From Trichostrongylus colubriformis (taxonomy: Eukaryota; Nematoda; Chromadorea; Rhabditida; Trichostrongylidae): 64,000 nucleotides of DNA. The stretch covers positions 31,872,716 through 31,936,715 of the forward strand of contig OZ022258.1 of the NCBI GenBank assembly GCA_963978905.1. The letters are read 5' to 3'. Made by a program: the position numbers and the translations under genes. Shown piece by piece: positions 33,806 through 44,331 of this stretch. Numbering within the stretch: position 1 is the stretch's first letter; each line of letters begins with the position of its first letter. The notes under the pieces were generated by a model. The model saw nothing but the letters and a program-made list of their open reading frames with translations. It made no database searches and was not told where the DNA came from.

Positions 33806-34466
33806 TTGATGATAATTGCGGCGCATATCGAAGGTAAATACTCCAAGAATGTACAATATTTATGGCCATCATTTTTCCCTTTCATTGCCAACCGATCTGA
33901 AATTGCGTAGGAAAATTCTGAAATGAGAGCTGAAGACCTGAACAATGTGGAAAATGCATCAAGAATCTACTGGCCTGTGCAACTCTTGCGGACCCTTCGC
34001 ACTACTAGCGAGTTCCTAAAGTGCCCTACAGCGGTTTTTTGCAATGGCTAGTTCTTCTACAAATTATTGAAAGGTAGTCGTTTAACGAGCCAAACGACTC
34101 GTCATCGTAATGATTGGTAGACCGAATATATTTATGTATGTGCAGTGACGAATCTGTTGCATTGCACGAATCGTCCCGATAAAATGCTCATCCTCGGACG
34201 ATTCTCCATTTAGTCATGATATTGCCAACATTTGCATGATGCTGCCAAGTTTTGCGGGTGGAATCATGCGAAAGGAATTTTTACTGTTGATTACGATGAG
34301 CAATGTAAAGTTGTTTGATTTCATGCTTTCACGGGAGGTTTCTCTAACTATACGACCATGGTAAAACAGATAATGCCTCATGTTCGACTCTCAATTAATC
34401 TCGGCATTTGAAACACAATCAGTATGACTTTTCGTTGAGCCTCCGAGATTGATATTGTATTTATTC

Positions 34467-34498
34467 GACCAACGTTTCGGCACAATCGCCTTCTTCAG
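34467..34498 (-). ncRNA. Hammerhead-like motif at Penelope end
   Basis: Minus strand: CTGAAGA (34498-34492), one extra A, a GGC/GCC stem with six-base loop, GAAAC (34478-34474), a 4-nt loop and GTC (34469-34467). This follows the CUGANGA-stemII-GAAA-stemIII-NUH order of hammerhead ribozymes, which Penelope-like elements are known to carry. The extra base and a very short stem III make cleavage doubtful. Stem I pairing is weak. Confidence 0.35.
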
Positions 34499-34718
34499 AG
34501 TCTGCAATGAGCCAAAACATATCAGTGATACAAAACGTCGAATACCCTATTTCGAGTTATAAAAGAAATCCAAGGGCCAATGAATCCTAAGAGATACAGT
34601 GAAACCCACCGACCTTTTGTGGTTGTGGAGCTATAAGATGGCACCTTTAGCCAGGATTCTTGTGTTGATGTTTATATGTGTTTTTGAAGCTCGCAAGGTT
34701 AAGGTCCGGTTAGGTTTC

Positions 34719-35896
34719 TTATGGGAATCCCCCAGGGGGGTTCGACCGCGTAGGGCAAAGGCCACACAAGTCTGCAAACGGTGCCAACTCTCTAGTAATG
34801 GCCACGCGTTCGTCTTTCCTATTGATCTTAGGGTCCTTTGCCTTAATCCACAATGCTTCAAGAGTCCTGCGAGCTGAGATCTCCTGTTCACGTGCCAGAA
34901 TTGTGATCTCAACTTCAACGTCGGCATTTCCATGGTGTTGGACCCTGTGCTCGCCTAAGGGAGTGGTTATTCTAGACTTCTTAAGTTCATCGAGGTGCTC
35001 CCGAGCTCTTATACACGACCTGTCTCCCCTACATATTCCTCCCTACACTGTTTGCAAGTGATCAAGTATACAACTCCTGAAACCATGCAGTCACCTTCCT
35101 TTCCGTGAGGGCAGATTATGCAGGAAGGGGTTTGGCAGAGTCGGTCATAGAGACGGTTCCGCACTAAACGTCGCTTAAGGTTTTCAGGAGGTATTTCAAC
35201 CACTCGTACGTCGTCCTGGAGATCCGCTTTCCGGATACAGGCGCGGATGGCCGCGCTCATTTCATCCGATATGAAAGGGACGCAAAAAGGTATCTTCGCC
35301 CGTGCTTCCTCCTGTCCAAACTCCGTTCCAGCTCGTCGTCTATGCCACGTCGGTTTCCCACATTGTGAATAGCCATTTTCTTGCGCGATACGATGAGCCA
35401 GTGTAATTGACTCAGTTCGGTATGCGCCTTCGGAGGAAACTGCGCTAGCAGTTCTGAACATGTTTTTGATAATGGCCTTCTTTGTGCTGGATGGGTGCGC
35501 CGATTTGCAATGGACGATAATGTTCTTGTTGCTAGGCTTCCGATACCACCTAGTTTTCTGAATACCTTGAGAAAATCGTATGTGGACATTGAGAAAGGCG
35601 AGCCAATTCTCCGTCGGCTTCTCACGTGTGAACTTTATGTGTTCAAACTGGTTATTTAGCAGTTCAAAACACGTGTCCATCTCGGACTGAGTGGAACATG
35701 CAATGAAACAATCATCGATATACCGGCAGTAGAGAATTGGCTTTCGTTCAATTACTGGCTTTTCAACCTTTGACATAAATGCAATCGCCAAAACGGGAGC
35801 TAAACGTTGTCCCATAGCTAGTCCTCTCACTTGTTTGAAGTATTCTCCAGACCAACGGAATATGTTACATTTGAGACATTCGTCCAGTAACACCAT
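34719..35896 (-). pseudogene. Penelope reverse transcriptase and GIY-YIG endonuclease, broken
   Basis: 295 open codons from 35896: GLAMGQRLAPVLAIAFM (about residues 25-41) and the catalytic YIDD at 59-62 of the reverse transcriptase, a linker with LKRRLVRNRLYD, a cysteine-bearing segment, then the GIY-YIG start VVYLITCKQC...YVGETGR. A frameshift at about 35008 moves the rest (REHLDELKKSR..., SARRTLEALWIKAKDPKINR) into another frame ending at 34719. The N-terminal reverse transcriptase motifs are missing, so it is inactive. Confidence 0.85.
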
Positions 35897-35932
35897 GATG
35901 GCGATTGTGCCGAAACGTTGGTCGAATAAATA

Positions 35933-36610
35933 TTAGGTTGATCGGAAAGTTTTGATAGGGTTGAGATTTTTTTATTACTCAGCATGTAGTGCAGGCTAAT
36001 CAACAATATAATAACCATCGTTAGTTATAACATTGTCCCACCTAAAGAGCAGGTCAGCGATTTTCTTCTCCCAGAATTAGGAGGATTAGGAGTCAAAGAA
36101 GTCACCGACCACTTGTTCAAGGTGACGATTTTTTTTTGCTAGGAAAGCCTTAGGGGGCCGGAACAAGTGGTAATCTGAGAGGGCAGCATCAGGTGAATAG
36201 GGTGCATGTGGAACCGGGTCCCAACCTAGCTCCTCCAATTTTGCACGGCTCTCTTTACCCATATGAGGGACCCGTGCAAAATTGGAAGAGCTTGGCTGGC
36301 ACAAGGTTCCACATCCGTCCTATTCCCCTGATGTTATCCCTTCAGATTACCACTTGCTCCGGCCCCATAAGGCTTTCTTAGCAACGAAAAAATTCGTCAA
36401 CAATGACCACCTTGGACAAGTGGTCGGTGACTTCTTTGACCCTAATCCTCCTAATTCTGGGAGAAGAGAATCGCCGACCTGCCCGTTGGGTGGGACAATG
36501 TTATAACTAACTATGTTTATTATATTGTTGATTAGCCTGCATTACTTGCTGAGTTGTAAAATAAAATAGAAAAAAATCTCAACCCTATCAAAACTTTCCG
36601 ATCAACCTAA
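35933..36610. mobile_element. Palindromic mariner derivative, copy 1 (678 bp)
   Basis: Inserted at a TA in the Penelope terminal repeat (TA at 35931-35932 and 36611-36612; the uninterrupted sequence is at about 34455). Ends TTAGGTTGATCGGAAAGTTT and its inverse. Left arm 35933-36248 and right arm 36272-36610 are inverted copies of the 3' end of a mariner transposase gene, each containing the YSPD...SDYHLxRP region and the VVGDFF motif, so the whole element folds into one hairpin with a loop of about 23 nt. No functional transposase. Confidence 0.9.
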
Positions 36611-36658
36611 TACAATATCAATCTCGGAGGCTCAACGAAAAGTCATACAGATAATGCC

Positions 36659-37230
36659 GTCAGCACGTTCACACTCAAAGATCAGGAAGCTCTCTGCCAT
36701 GAGTGAGCACTGACTCTTCACAGCTCACACTCAGAGCAGCACGAGCAACAATTTGGATGTGTAGAAATGCTGACGGTTCATAGAGATAGTGCATGGCCCA
36801 GTACGCCGTGAGACGCGCGCTATCTCTTTAACAAGGCCTTATGGTAACTAGCAGAGATGTATTTTCTGGGTGTGTGCACTTATGACGAAAAATCGCTTCG
36901 CGGCGCCATCAGTACGACTTGCCGAATCGATTGCCCTTGGGAGCCCGGCAATGAGTGGCTGCGCCACCTCTGCACTTCCACCCATGCAACACTGCCTTCT
37001 GCACCCATGCCATTGGTACTCGCACCCGCCGAGCCGCTCGTCGCGCGTGGCCGTGCGATTCTCTGTCATAGGTGTGCACACCCGTATGCTGTCTTTCTTG
37101 TTCTTCACTTCTGCAGCCTTGTACCCCTATTTTATTCTAGCGGTAGACCAAATTACAATTCTTCCTTCCCTTTGATCATCCTGCCACAGCTCTTCATATA
37201 AGCGGTGTCCTTAGGGACTCGTTTTCGCAG
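36659..37230. other. GC-richer anonymous block
   Basis: 36888-37070 is unusually GC-rich and open in several frames on both strands, the signature of base composition rather than coding. No family is recognised. Confidence 0.35.
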
Positions 37231-37479
37231 GCACGTATACCATTTGCTTCCACCTTACGTGTGCGGGAGCCAGCAAAGAGTCCTCCGTTCTGGTCCCATC
37301 ACAAATTTTCGGAGGCGACGCATATGGAAGCTCTTGAAGCACGGTCCCATTTCCAGCTTTATTACATGCCTGGTGAGCTCAAATCCCTTTTGCAGCAGTC
37401 TCTCATTTCCTTGGTGGAAGTCTTACTGGAGCCCACTCTACCGTTCGTCGATCAGTCAAATCCGCCAACGATTATGTGA
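37231..37479 (+). CDS. Candidate terminal exon, 82 codons
   Basis: After the acceptor GACTCGTTTTCGCAG (ends 37230) the frame is open in phase 0 to TGA at 37477-37479. It includes FSEATHMEALEARSHFQLYY and LKSLLQQSLISLVEVLLEPT, an amphipathic, clearly protein-like sequence. A second plus frame (37205-37534) overlaps but has poorer composition. The family is unknown and the upstream exon not located. Confidence 0.45.
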   Translation, partial: ARIPFASTLRVREPAKSPPFWSHHKFSEATHMEALEARSHFQLYYMPGELKSLLQQSLISLVEVLLEPTLPFVDQSNPPTIM

Positions 37480-38970
37480 AAGGCCTTTGCTAATCGGGAC
37501 TTCTTCACGAACTCCAAGTAATCCCAGAAGCTGAGGATTAAGCGAGAGTGTAGGTGTGGGCTTTCTGTAATCATTATCCGGCTGAGACAAGAGCTGAGGT
37601 GAACAAAACGAAGCCCAAAACAAAAAGATGACGCGAAAACCCATATAGTGGACTACAAAAACAGAGCCCATCTGATTGAAGTAGCTGCAGTTAAAGACAT
37701 TGTTCACGATAATTTTCGTACCTCACTGCGCTCCATAAAGACTTTCGGTGTGTTGAAGAACACATAAGTGAGGGAAGAACCAGCGAAAACTCTTAAAAAC
37801 CTTAAATACAAGGTGTTCCTGACGTTTGATTTCGACGGGTTTGCATTCTAGAAGAAAGCATTTCGGCTAGTTCTCACGTGATAATATTATTCGATAAGGT
37901 TGTTTTACTATGGGAATTTTCCCCATTCCTATCTTATCGCAGTCGATATCATGCCTCTTTTCCACGTAGGCCCCGCTGCCCAAATCACAGATTGGTGTAG
38001 GCCATCTTGAGACGGTGGCCGCCATCTCACTTATGAGTTCTTTACGCGTTTAGCACTTACCCTTGCGCCACGGTGATGGCACACGCTTCGCCGTTGTGGA
38101 AGGGCCTATCTAGTCGAGGATAAAACTAAGATATTTATGTTGTCGTGAACTGTGCCTTTAAATCTACTCTACCTAATGAACATTGTTGTTGTTAGTTACT
38201 TAGCGTTGGATTGGTATAAATGATGCTTTGATCGCAGCAAATCCTCCTTAATACCTACTTATACTGAAGGGAATGGGCCTAATAGCTTAAGACACAAACA
38301 AGTTATAGGCTAAATCGAGGAATATTCCTGCTTGGATAGCTACATGCACGCGTATCCACAGCGATCCAAGGTGTTTTCCGAATTAATATTTCCGGTAATG
38401 TGGTTTTCTTGGTCTCGCAGATGTACTAGAAATGACGTGAGGCATACAGCCGACGGCGAGGGTAATCAACAGGATGACGCCATGGAACTCGCACCCAACT
38501 CGTGTACAAAGCAGGAATTTCCGTTCATGACCGGATCTTTGTTCGGACCAGAGTACACCCATGGAGGTCCACTGATCGATCCCCGAACGCTTGATTGACG
38601 CTTATATGTAGAACTAGCTCAAGCTACTGATTCAGTATAACTATGTATGTAGTTGAATTTCGTATGCCCGTCGTTGAGCTACAGGTAACAGAGCCGACAG
38701 CTGAAAACCGTTTTCCCAGCTCGAATGACCTACTTCAAACCAGAGAACGACTCAGGAATCAGCTGTAGGTCTGAGGAGCAAATCAAATCATGAACCGTGT
38801 TACACTTTCAGGTCAGACGCATTACTACAGAAAGAACCGTTCAAGCACAAAGATGTGTAATCGGTATGTTCGGCAAACGACAACAGCATCGGTTCAATGG
38901 GAACTTTTCGAGGGTCCTTCCTCCTGTAGCGACTGAGGTCTGAGAAGTGGTCTAGAAAGTGGATAAAATA
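37480..38970. other. No recognised gene
   Basis: Anonymous sequence; the 88-codon plus frame 38332-38598 has no motif or splice support. Confidence 0.4.
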
Positions 38971-39585
38971 TTAGGCTGTCGAAAAAGTTTTTCCGTTTTT
39001 TAAATACGCGCTTTTTCCCTCCAAACTGCTTTCCAGCAATTTCTTCTGTACATACACATGTAGTACAAGTTCCACGCATCTAAAGGTATTATTGATTGTC
39101 TTCCATTTCTCGTTGAACCTTTTTCGGCAAAATATATATGTCAAAGGAGTATGTACTTTCGGGGCATTCCAGTTGTCGTATAAAATCTGCAGTCGAAGAG
39201 GGTTCAATGTCCGAAGTTGTGGCACAACTTTGGTTCGAACGCTTTCGAGAAGGCAACTACAACGTCAAAGATTCTGACCGGTCCGGACCCCTATCGGAGG
39301 GCGTCAACGAACGATTGCGGGTGCTGGCTTGCAACACTATACTAACGCAGACCTATACTGTCAGCAGCCGTACATTCTGGTCGCGAAAATCACAGAGAAA
39401 CGTCATGACACGTTTCTTTTCCTACACGATAGCGTTCGCCCACATATAGCAAATTTGGCTGAAAGATGGCGAAGAGTGGTAGAACAAGATATTGATAACC
39501 CTGTTTCATACTATGCTCTGTGTTTTGTAATAGAGTGTAAAAATGAATTGCTTCAAAAAACGAAAAAACTTTTTTGACAACCTGA
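38971..39585 (+). mobile_element. Internally deleted mariner, 615 bp
   Basis: Ends TTAGGCTGTCGAAAAAGTTT and its inverse finishing CCTGA at 39585, with TA on both sides (38969-38970, 39586-39587). The interior joins two transposase pieces after a large deletion. Confidence 0.85.
39138..39577 (+). pseudogene. Mariner transposase, N-terminal and central pieces
   Basis: The helix-turn-helix part includes VAQLWFERFREGNYNVKDSD and SGPLSEGVNERLRVL (39138-39330). After a deletion and frame change, NADLYCQQPYIL..KITEKR and FLHDSVRPHIANL carry the second catalytic Asp. The first and third Asp regions are lost. Confidence 0.8.
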
Positions 39586-39587
39586 TA

Positions 39588-40135
39588 TGACAGAATGGAG
39601 TATTTAATGTCAGAGAAACGAATGCGTTTAATTTGATGCTTTCACAATGATCCCATTCCATGCATTCATGTCCAGTCACAAATCTGTCGAAGAATCCTTT
39701 GCAGTGGGGTGGTGCTTTGGTGGTTCTCGTGTTTTAGTTGGTTAGAGAATAGTTATACCGTAAACTACCTTTGAGAGGGGGTCGTGCACGACGTTGAATA
39801 CTACTAACAGTGAGGCCTCGGAAATAAAGGATTGGTCGAGTTGAGGCGAGCGTTTTTAGGCGCAGCCGAGTTTCATTTATTCTGCTACAAGTACTTAGGC
39901 GCATACGATTTCTACTCTATTGGACAATTTATTTGATGGTTCACTAATCGAAAGGGATTACTGACAGATCTCTGAACATTTACTGATTTCTTCGAGAACA
40001 TTCTTCTTTCCATCCGTGTAGTCGATCAGATCTGCAGGTTAACAAAATCAAAGAAATTCCAATGACCATCCAGAATGCGTGGCGTAGTCTAAAAAGGGAT
40101 TAATTCATGCTGGAACGTTATGCTTCCATTTTTAG
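39588..40135. other. Anonymous; weak exon candidate at 40022
   Basis: TTCTTCTTTCCATCCGTGTAG (ending 40021) is an excellent acceptor; after one base RSDLQVNKIKEIPMTIQNAW follows before a stop. Its link to the exon at 40136 would need a weak GTGGCG donor. Confidence 0.25.
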
Positions 40136-40423
40136 TATTGAAATGACATCGCTGAAGAGCTGTTTGGATCTTCCTCCTTCAGCGCTAAACCTGCACCGTT
40201 GTGGACTCCGTCAAGTGTGGGTAAAGGATCCCGTTCACATGAAATCATCGGGGTCCAATACCAACAACTAAATCCGTCCGGTTGACGTGCATTTTCCTCC
40301 ATTTACAGAGATAACAGGACCTTCCTGGTGAATATTTGATCCTCTTTTTTCTCACTTTTACAGGAACAACTTTCTAGTCAGCTTCTTTCGGAGGGGATGA
40401 GGGGATGGTACGATAATCTCTAG
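40136..40423 (+). CDS. Last two exons of a host gene
   Basis: Exon 40136-40220 sits between TATGCTTCCATTTTTAG and a TGG|GTAAAG donor and reads EMTSLKSCLDLPPSALNLHR. Exon 40364-40423 follows TTTTTTCTCACTTTTACAG and reads EQLSSQLLSEGMRGWYDNL to TAG. The phase is 0 across the 143-bp intron. All three splice signals are strong. No family is recognised; upstream exons may begin near 40022. Confidence 0.45.
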
Positions 40424-40580
40424 AAGGGATAAGGCTCCAACGTTGACTTTGGTGACTTTGCGTCAGGGTGGTGAACGGGAGTGTGAAACTATCCTGTCCT
40501 CGCATTTGCCAAATTGAGAGAGGCGTGCGAATATTCCTCTCTCCCTCTCACTGTATCAGTAGGTACCTGGTAACCATATA

Positions 40581-41087
40581 CAGTAGCGCTCAAAAGTCTT
40601 CGGCCAAAACTCTTTTGTCATAACTTTTTTTCTACTTGACCAAATTTGACAAAATTTTAATATGTGATGCCTGAACCTATTGCCAACATTTCTCTCTACT
40701 TGAGTGCCGCTTGACACTTTTCATGGTTTTCTACAAGAATTTACTACAAGACCACCCAAAAAAAGTAAAAGGTTTGATCAAGGGGAATGGGTTTCTTTAC
40801 AGAAACAAAACGAGCAAGCCTCAGAGAACATTAATATATTGTAGAAAGACCACGACTTTTGATGACAGCGGCACAGCGGGACGGCATAGCGATGGCACTC
40901 CAAAAACAAAAAATTTCATATAACCGCGTAACCTATACCGTTGAGCGCCAAAATAGTATATTAAGTATGCAGTGTCTCCAAGTACAACATACTAAAATTT
41001 CTCTTAGATCGGTGCAGTTGCAAAAAAGTTATAAGTGAAAAACCCCAAGTGAAAGATCATTTCGCCGAAGACTTTTGAGCGCTACTG
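40581..41087 (+). mobile_element. 0.5-kb TA-flanked MITE, copy 3 (507 bp)
   Basis: Same ends and interior as the copy at 12716; TA at 40579-40580 and 41088-41089. Confidence 0.85.
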
Positions 41088-41165
41088 TACATAGTTTTTT
41101 GTTCTTACGTGATTCCAGCGTACTCGTCGTGCATGTGAGGTCTTTTAGGTGTTAGGAGCGTCGAC

Positions 41166-41444
41166 CTAGGGAAACTTCCCTAGCGCTGGTTGCTGACGAC
41201 CTTTGCGCTTTTTGTCTATAGTGTGCTTTGTAGCATTGCAGACGTCAGCGAACTTATGCGAAAAGCGACGTGGAACTCGTCCAATTAGCTCAACGAAGAA
41301 CTCGTTCAGTTTGCTACGGAGTGTGTTGGAATGTGTTTGTTGGTGCTTCGGCACGTTGCCTGTTTCGGATTGCCTCATTTGTGTGTGGGAACATGGTGAG
41401 TGTCCACAACTGATACCAATTACCATGATGACGACAGCCAGCAT
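41166..41444 (-). CDS. Candidate small secreted protein (strand uncertain)
   Basis: A 92-codon minus ORF starts with ATG and a signal-like MLAVVIMVIGISCG, followed by a basic C-terminal half (RRFSHKFADVCNATKHTIDK). On the plus strand the same DNA has a TTTTTGTCTATAG acceptor and a perfect ATG|GTGAGT donor enclosing an open exon (41226-41394). Only one can be right and I cannot decide. Confidence 0.25.
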   Translation of the reverse strand: MLAVVIMVIGISCGHSPCSHTQMRQSETGNVPKHQQTHSNTLRSKLNEFFVELIGRVPRRFSHKFADVCNATKHTIDKKRKGRQQPALGKFP

Positions 41445-42019
41445 GAATTAGAAGTGTTCACTATAGCTATAGCTTGGAGGCTATTTTTGGGGTGCTTATC
41501 TGTCCAGACAAAGTTCATGCATACATGGTTGCTGCATCTCTAATTATACGCTATTCCTGAGGACGAGCACAGCTTGTTGTTGCAAGCAAATTCCTTTGCA
41601 GACTGCTAATTGCCCGTTGAAATAGATTAAAATGGAGTAAATAATATCCTTTGACGTCACCACCAGGAAAAATGTATTGGTGTTTGAGATGCTGAAGGAC
41701 GAACCAACTCAGACACAAGAGGCCGATTATCCTCACAGAATAAATGGAGATTGCATCATAATATGCAAAACAGATACCCTCCTGTTCCAAACTAAGCAAA
41801 AAAAACTCATAAAACTGAGATTTCGGTATTAGAATGTTTCAAGATAAGTCGCTGAATTTCTTAGTCCGGCATCCGCTTAGAGCACTTGGGCGCAAGAACG
41901 TAGGTTAAAGTGAAAGTTGCACTAAGAGAATGCGCGATCGGGAGTCGAACGAAACATGGGGGTCAATTTTTGTTAATCTTCGATGGGTTCTCATAGCAGT
42001 ACTCCCTCGTCTCCTTCAG

Positions 42020-42685
42020 CGTCTTTTCTGAGAGTGAGGAGGTCGTGCAGCTACACCTTTCTCAAAAGTCGTCTAGAAGGACAGCATCGCCTTCTAAAGT
42101 GCAAAGGGCGTAGTGACTCGTTCAAATTTCTCAAGGAGGCTATAGTTTCACACACCCGCTCACCACCCCTACTCAAGGTCACCTTCAACGATGGAGCCTC
42201 ATCCCTTTGAGAGGAATTATCTTTAGATCACATTTTCTAAAGAGCTCGCGTAAAAAAGGATTCGACATGATGTCTGAAATCCAGCACATACCAGCATTCG
42301 TACATCCCGGCTCTACTCTGGAGGCGTGTAAAACTATGAATACCATGGGAAATTGCTCTAAAGGTGCATACAAAAGCGGTGACGTCGTTATCTCCCATGA
42401 ACTCTTGCATGAATTCAGGAAATTGGTTCAAAGAACCTTCGTATCTTAAGCATTTTTCTTGCTTCACAGAACACAACAAAGAACTTGGCGCCACATTTTG
42501 GTACGTACTGTAGGAGCGCCTACATCGCATTGTGTGATACAAGGGTGTACAAGGTACAACACTCATGCCAGCTTCACAATTACCCATTTAAGTTTTACGT
42601 TGCCATTACACTTGCGCAAGCTGACCCATCTGTGTTTCCTTCCAACATCAAGGAGAAAGAAAGATGGAGTGGTAAAATAGCATGA
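42020..42685 (+). CDS. 3' part of a host gene, three exons
   Basis: Exons 42020-42109, 42227-42425 and 42470-42685, with introns of 117 and 44 bp. Acceptors are CCCTCGTCTCCTTCAG, GGAATTATCTTTAG and TTTTTCTTGCTTCACAG; the donors GTAGTG and GTTCAA are ordinary to weak. Phases (2+1, then 0) all fit and the joined frame is open for about 167 codons. It includes SRRTASPSKVQRA, MMSEIQHIPAFVHPGSTLEA and FYVAITLAQADPSVFPSNIK, ending RWSGKIA. There are no membrane segments. Without the 44-bp intron exon 2 would end at a TAA at 42447. The family is unknown. Confidence 0.45.
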
Positions 42686-43260
42686 TAGGGGATTTGACCT
42701 CGATGATTTCAGAAAATAATTTGGATCTTAAGGTATAACTTATAGTAAATACGAGCAGAGGCAGTCAAGTAGTTAAGATCGTGGGCCCATGTCTACAAGA
42801 TCGTGTTCCAAGCCAAGACCACCGGGGGGGTTAATCCTCTCCGAAGCTCAATCACAACCTCCAGTAAAAATGCAGACATTTCCATCGCAAGAACCAGGTT
42901 GACAGCTGTAAATAAAGCCAGTAACGGATGCCTTCGTATAGTATTTTAATATCCATACTTGCTCACTTAATGTAACTGCTTGCCCCCTAGTCGCTTATAA
43001 ACGAAGCGATACTCCTTGCTGATCGATTCAGTCTGAAGGGGGGGGGGGGGGGGCTTGAGGAGAGAAAATTTCTAAAAGGGAGTAGCGTGAAGGAGATTCA
43101 TGTTAAGTATCAGTAAGCCATTCCGACTTGATTGCAACCAACAAACTCGAAGGTGAACGCACGCATGATAAAATCATGCCTTTCCTAGAGCATTGAGTTG
43201 TTCTGAGATCGAGAAGAGGTCACAGCGTGAGGTCGAACTGCCAAAATGGAAGTGAACTGT
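42686..43260. other. No gene; 16-G tract
   Basis: A run of about 16 G lies at 43038-43053. No coding signal. Confidence 0.45.
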
Positions 43261-43588
43261 TTAAGGAAAGGGTTGGGAAACTAGCGATGGGCCGGCAAGA
43301 GTTATCACCAGCACTTGCCGAACTGGCAAAATACGGTCCTTTGCATGCAACGAGTTTGAAACGATCTCTGCAGAGGCCTGCAACGTGTGGTCTCTCTTAG
43401 AAAAACATCCACGTAAAGGGAACGTTGAAAACGGCAGTCCCCTGCCAGAACTTACCTCCTTAGACGGACCTACATGCTTGAAATCGTGCATCGTAAGCAA
43501 GTTGAGCAACATTGTGCAATATTCCAAAACCGGTAGGAAAGAGATTCGGCGCTACCTACTCGGATTAAGGGAATATAACCAGTGGTAA
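43261..43588. CDS. Candidate exon(s), strand ambiguous
   Basis: Plus: acceptor CGATCTCTGCAG, then ACNVWSLLEKHPRKGNVE and on to TAA near 43588, with an optional GTAAGC donor at 43493. Minus: GAG|GTAAGT donor and TGTTTTTCTAAG acceptor around a short intron, phase-matched, followed by HTLQASAEIVSNSLHAKDR. Both read as protein, so one is a shadow of the other. Confidence 0.3.
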
Positions 43589-44105
43589 TGGATTTTAGGC
43601 ACTTCAACGTCTCTGATGGTTGCTGAGTTTCGCCTCATTTCACAACACCAAAGTTTTCGCAAAGATGCCGAATTACTCGAGCTCGCTCTCAAAATTTCGC
43701 TCATTGCGAAATGGGAAAATTTTAGTTTGCGAAATCTGATATTAGTCATGGGAGCAGCGCATTGTAGGGCTGACGTATTAGTCTCGAATGCCTTACTTAA
43801 CATTTCAGGCGGTTTTGCTACATTTGTGAAGTTACATGAATTTCTTCCACACGTCTTTCTTTTCTTTTTATGCCTTACTAAAATCCGATGTACTTTGGAA
43901 AAGGGATCACTCGGAAGTCACTCTGAAAAGCCACCCATGACGAGCTCTCATTCGCACCAATCTAGCGGTGAAACTAGCCGACTGATGTCTGTCAGAGGTA
44001 GAAATCTGCAATTGCCATGCAACGAAGAATCATGACGAGCATGAGTAAGCACTTCCGTTTCGATTGCCACCCGCAAATTCGGAAATGCGCGTGCTCATTA
44101 TGTAA
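43589..44105. other. Open frames without support
   Basis: A 139-codon plus frame (43616-44035) and an 83-codon minus frame overlap here. No motifs or matched splice sites. Confidence 0.3.
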
Positions 44106-44281
44106 TCATCCCTTTACAAATGACGAAGCTGATGCTATCGCTATGATTCCATCAGACAGTGAAGCGAACTGATGCTGCTCACACATGAAGTGGAAGGTCG
44201 ATTTTGAGGTTAGAGCGTGCCACGGTGGTGATTTTTTGCAGCGTATCATTTTCCCATACAGTTGATCGGGTAAGCTGACCG
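44106..44281 (-). CDS. Candidate terminal exon, 57 codons
   Basis: The minus-strand acceptor GACTTCGTTTCCATAG is followed, after two bases, by VSLPDQLYGKMIRCKKSPPW, STFHFMCEQHQFASLSDG and a small-residue tail to TGA. Strong acceptor and good composition. No family is recognised; the upstream exon was not found. Confidence 0.45.
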
Positions 44282-44331
44282 CTATGGAAACGAAGTCGCC
44301 GTTCAAAGTCCTCTGAATGCTGCACACTTTC

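Larger units (their letters stand above)
34366..36658 (-). mobile_element. Penelope-like retroelement, 5'-truncated
   Basis: A 12-bp direct repeat ACAGATAATGCC occurs at 34366-34377 and 36647-36658, a likely target duplication. Inside it, inverted copies of a terminal segment lie at 34422-34490 and, split by a mariner, at 35900-35932 plus 36611-36646. Between them is the C-terminal half of a Penelope polyprotein (minus strand). Terminal repeats in direct or inverted order, a GIY-YIG endonuclease and 5' truncation are Penelope hallmarks. Confidence 0.8.

Noticed and set aside
36857..37201. 114-codon ORF in the GC-rich block
   Set aside because: Three frames on two strands are open over the same GC-rich stretch, as base composition alone would produce; no motif or splice support.
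43616..44035. 139-codon plus-strand ORF as a gene
   Set aside because: It overlaps an open minus frame, has no splice support and its second half is low-complexity Ser-rich.
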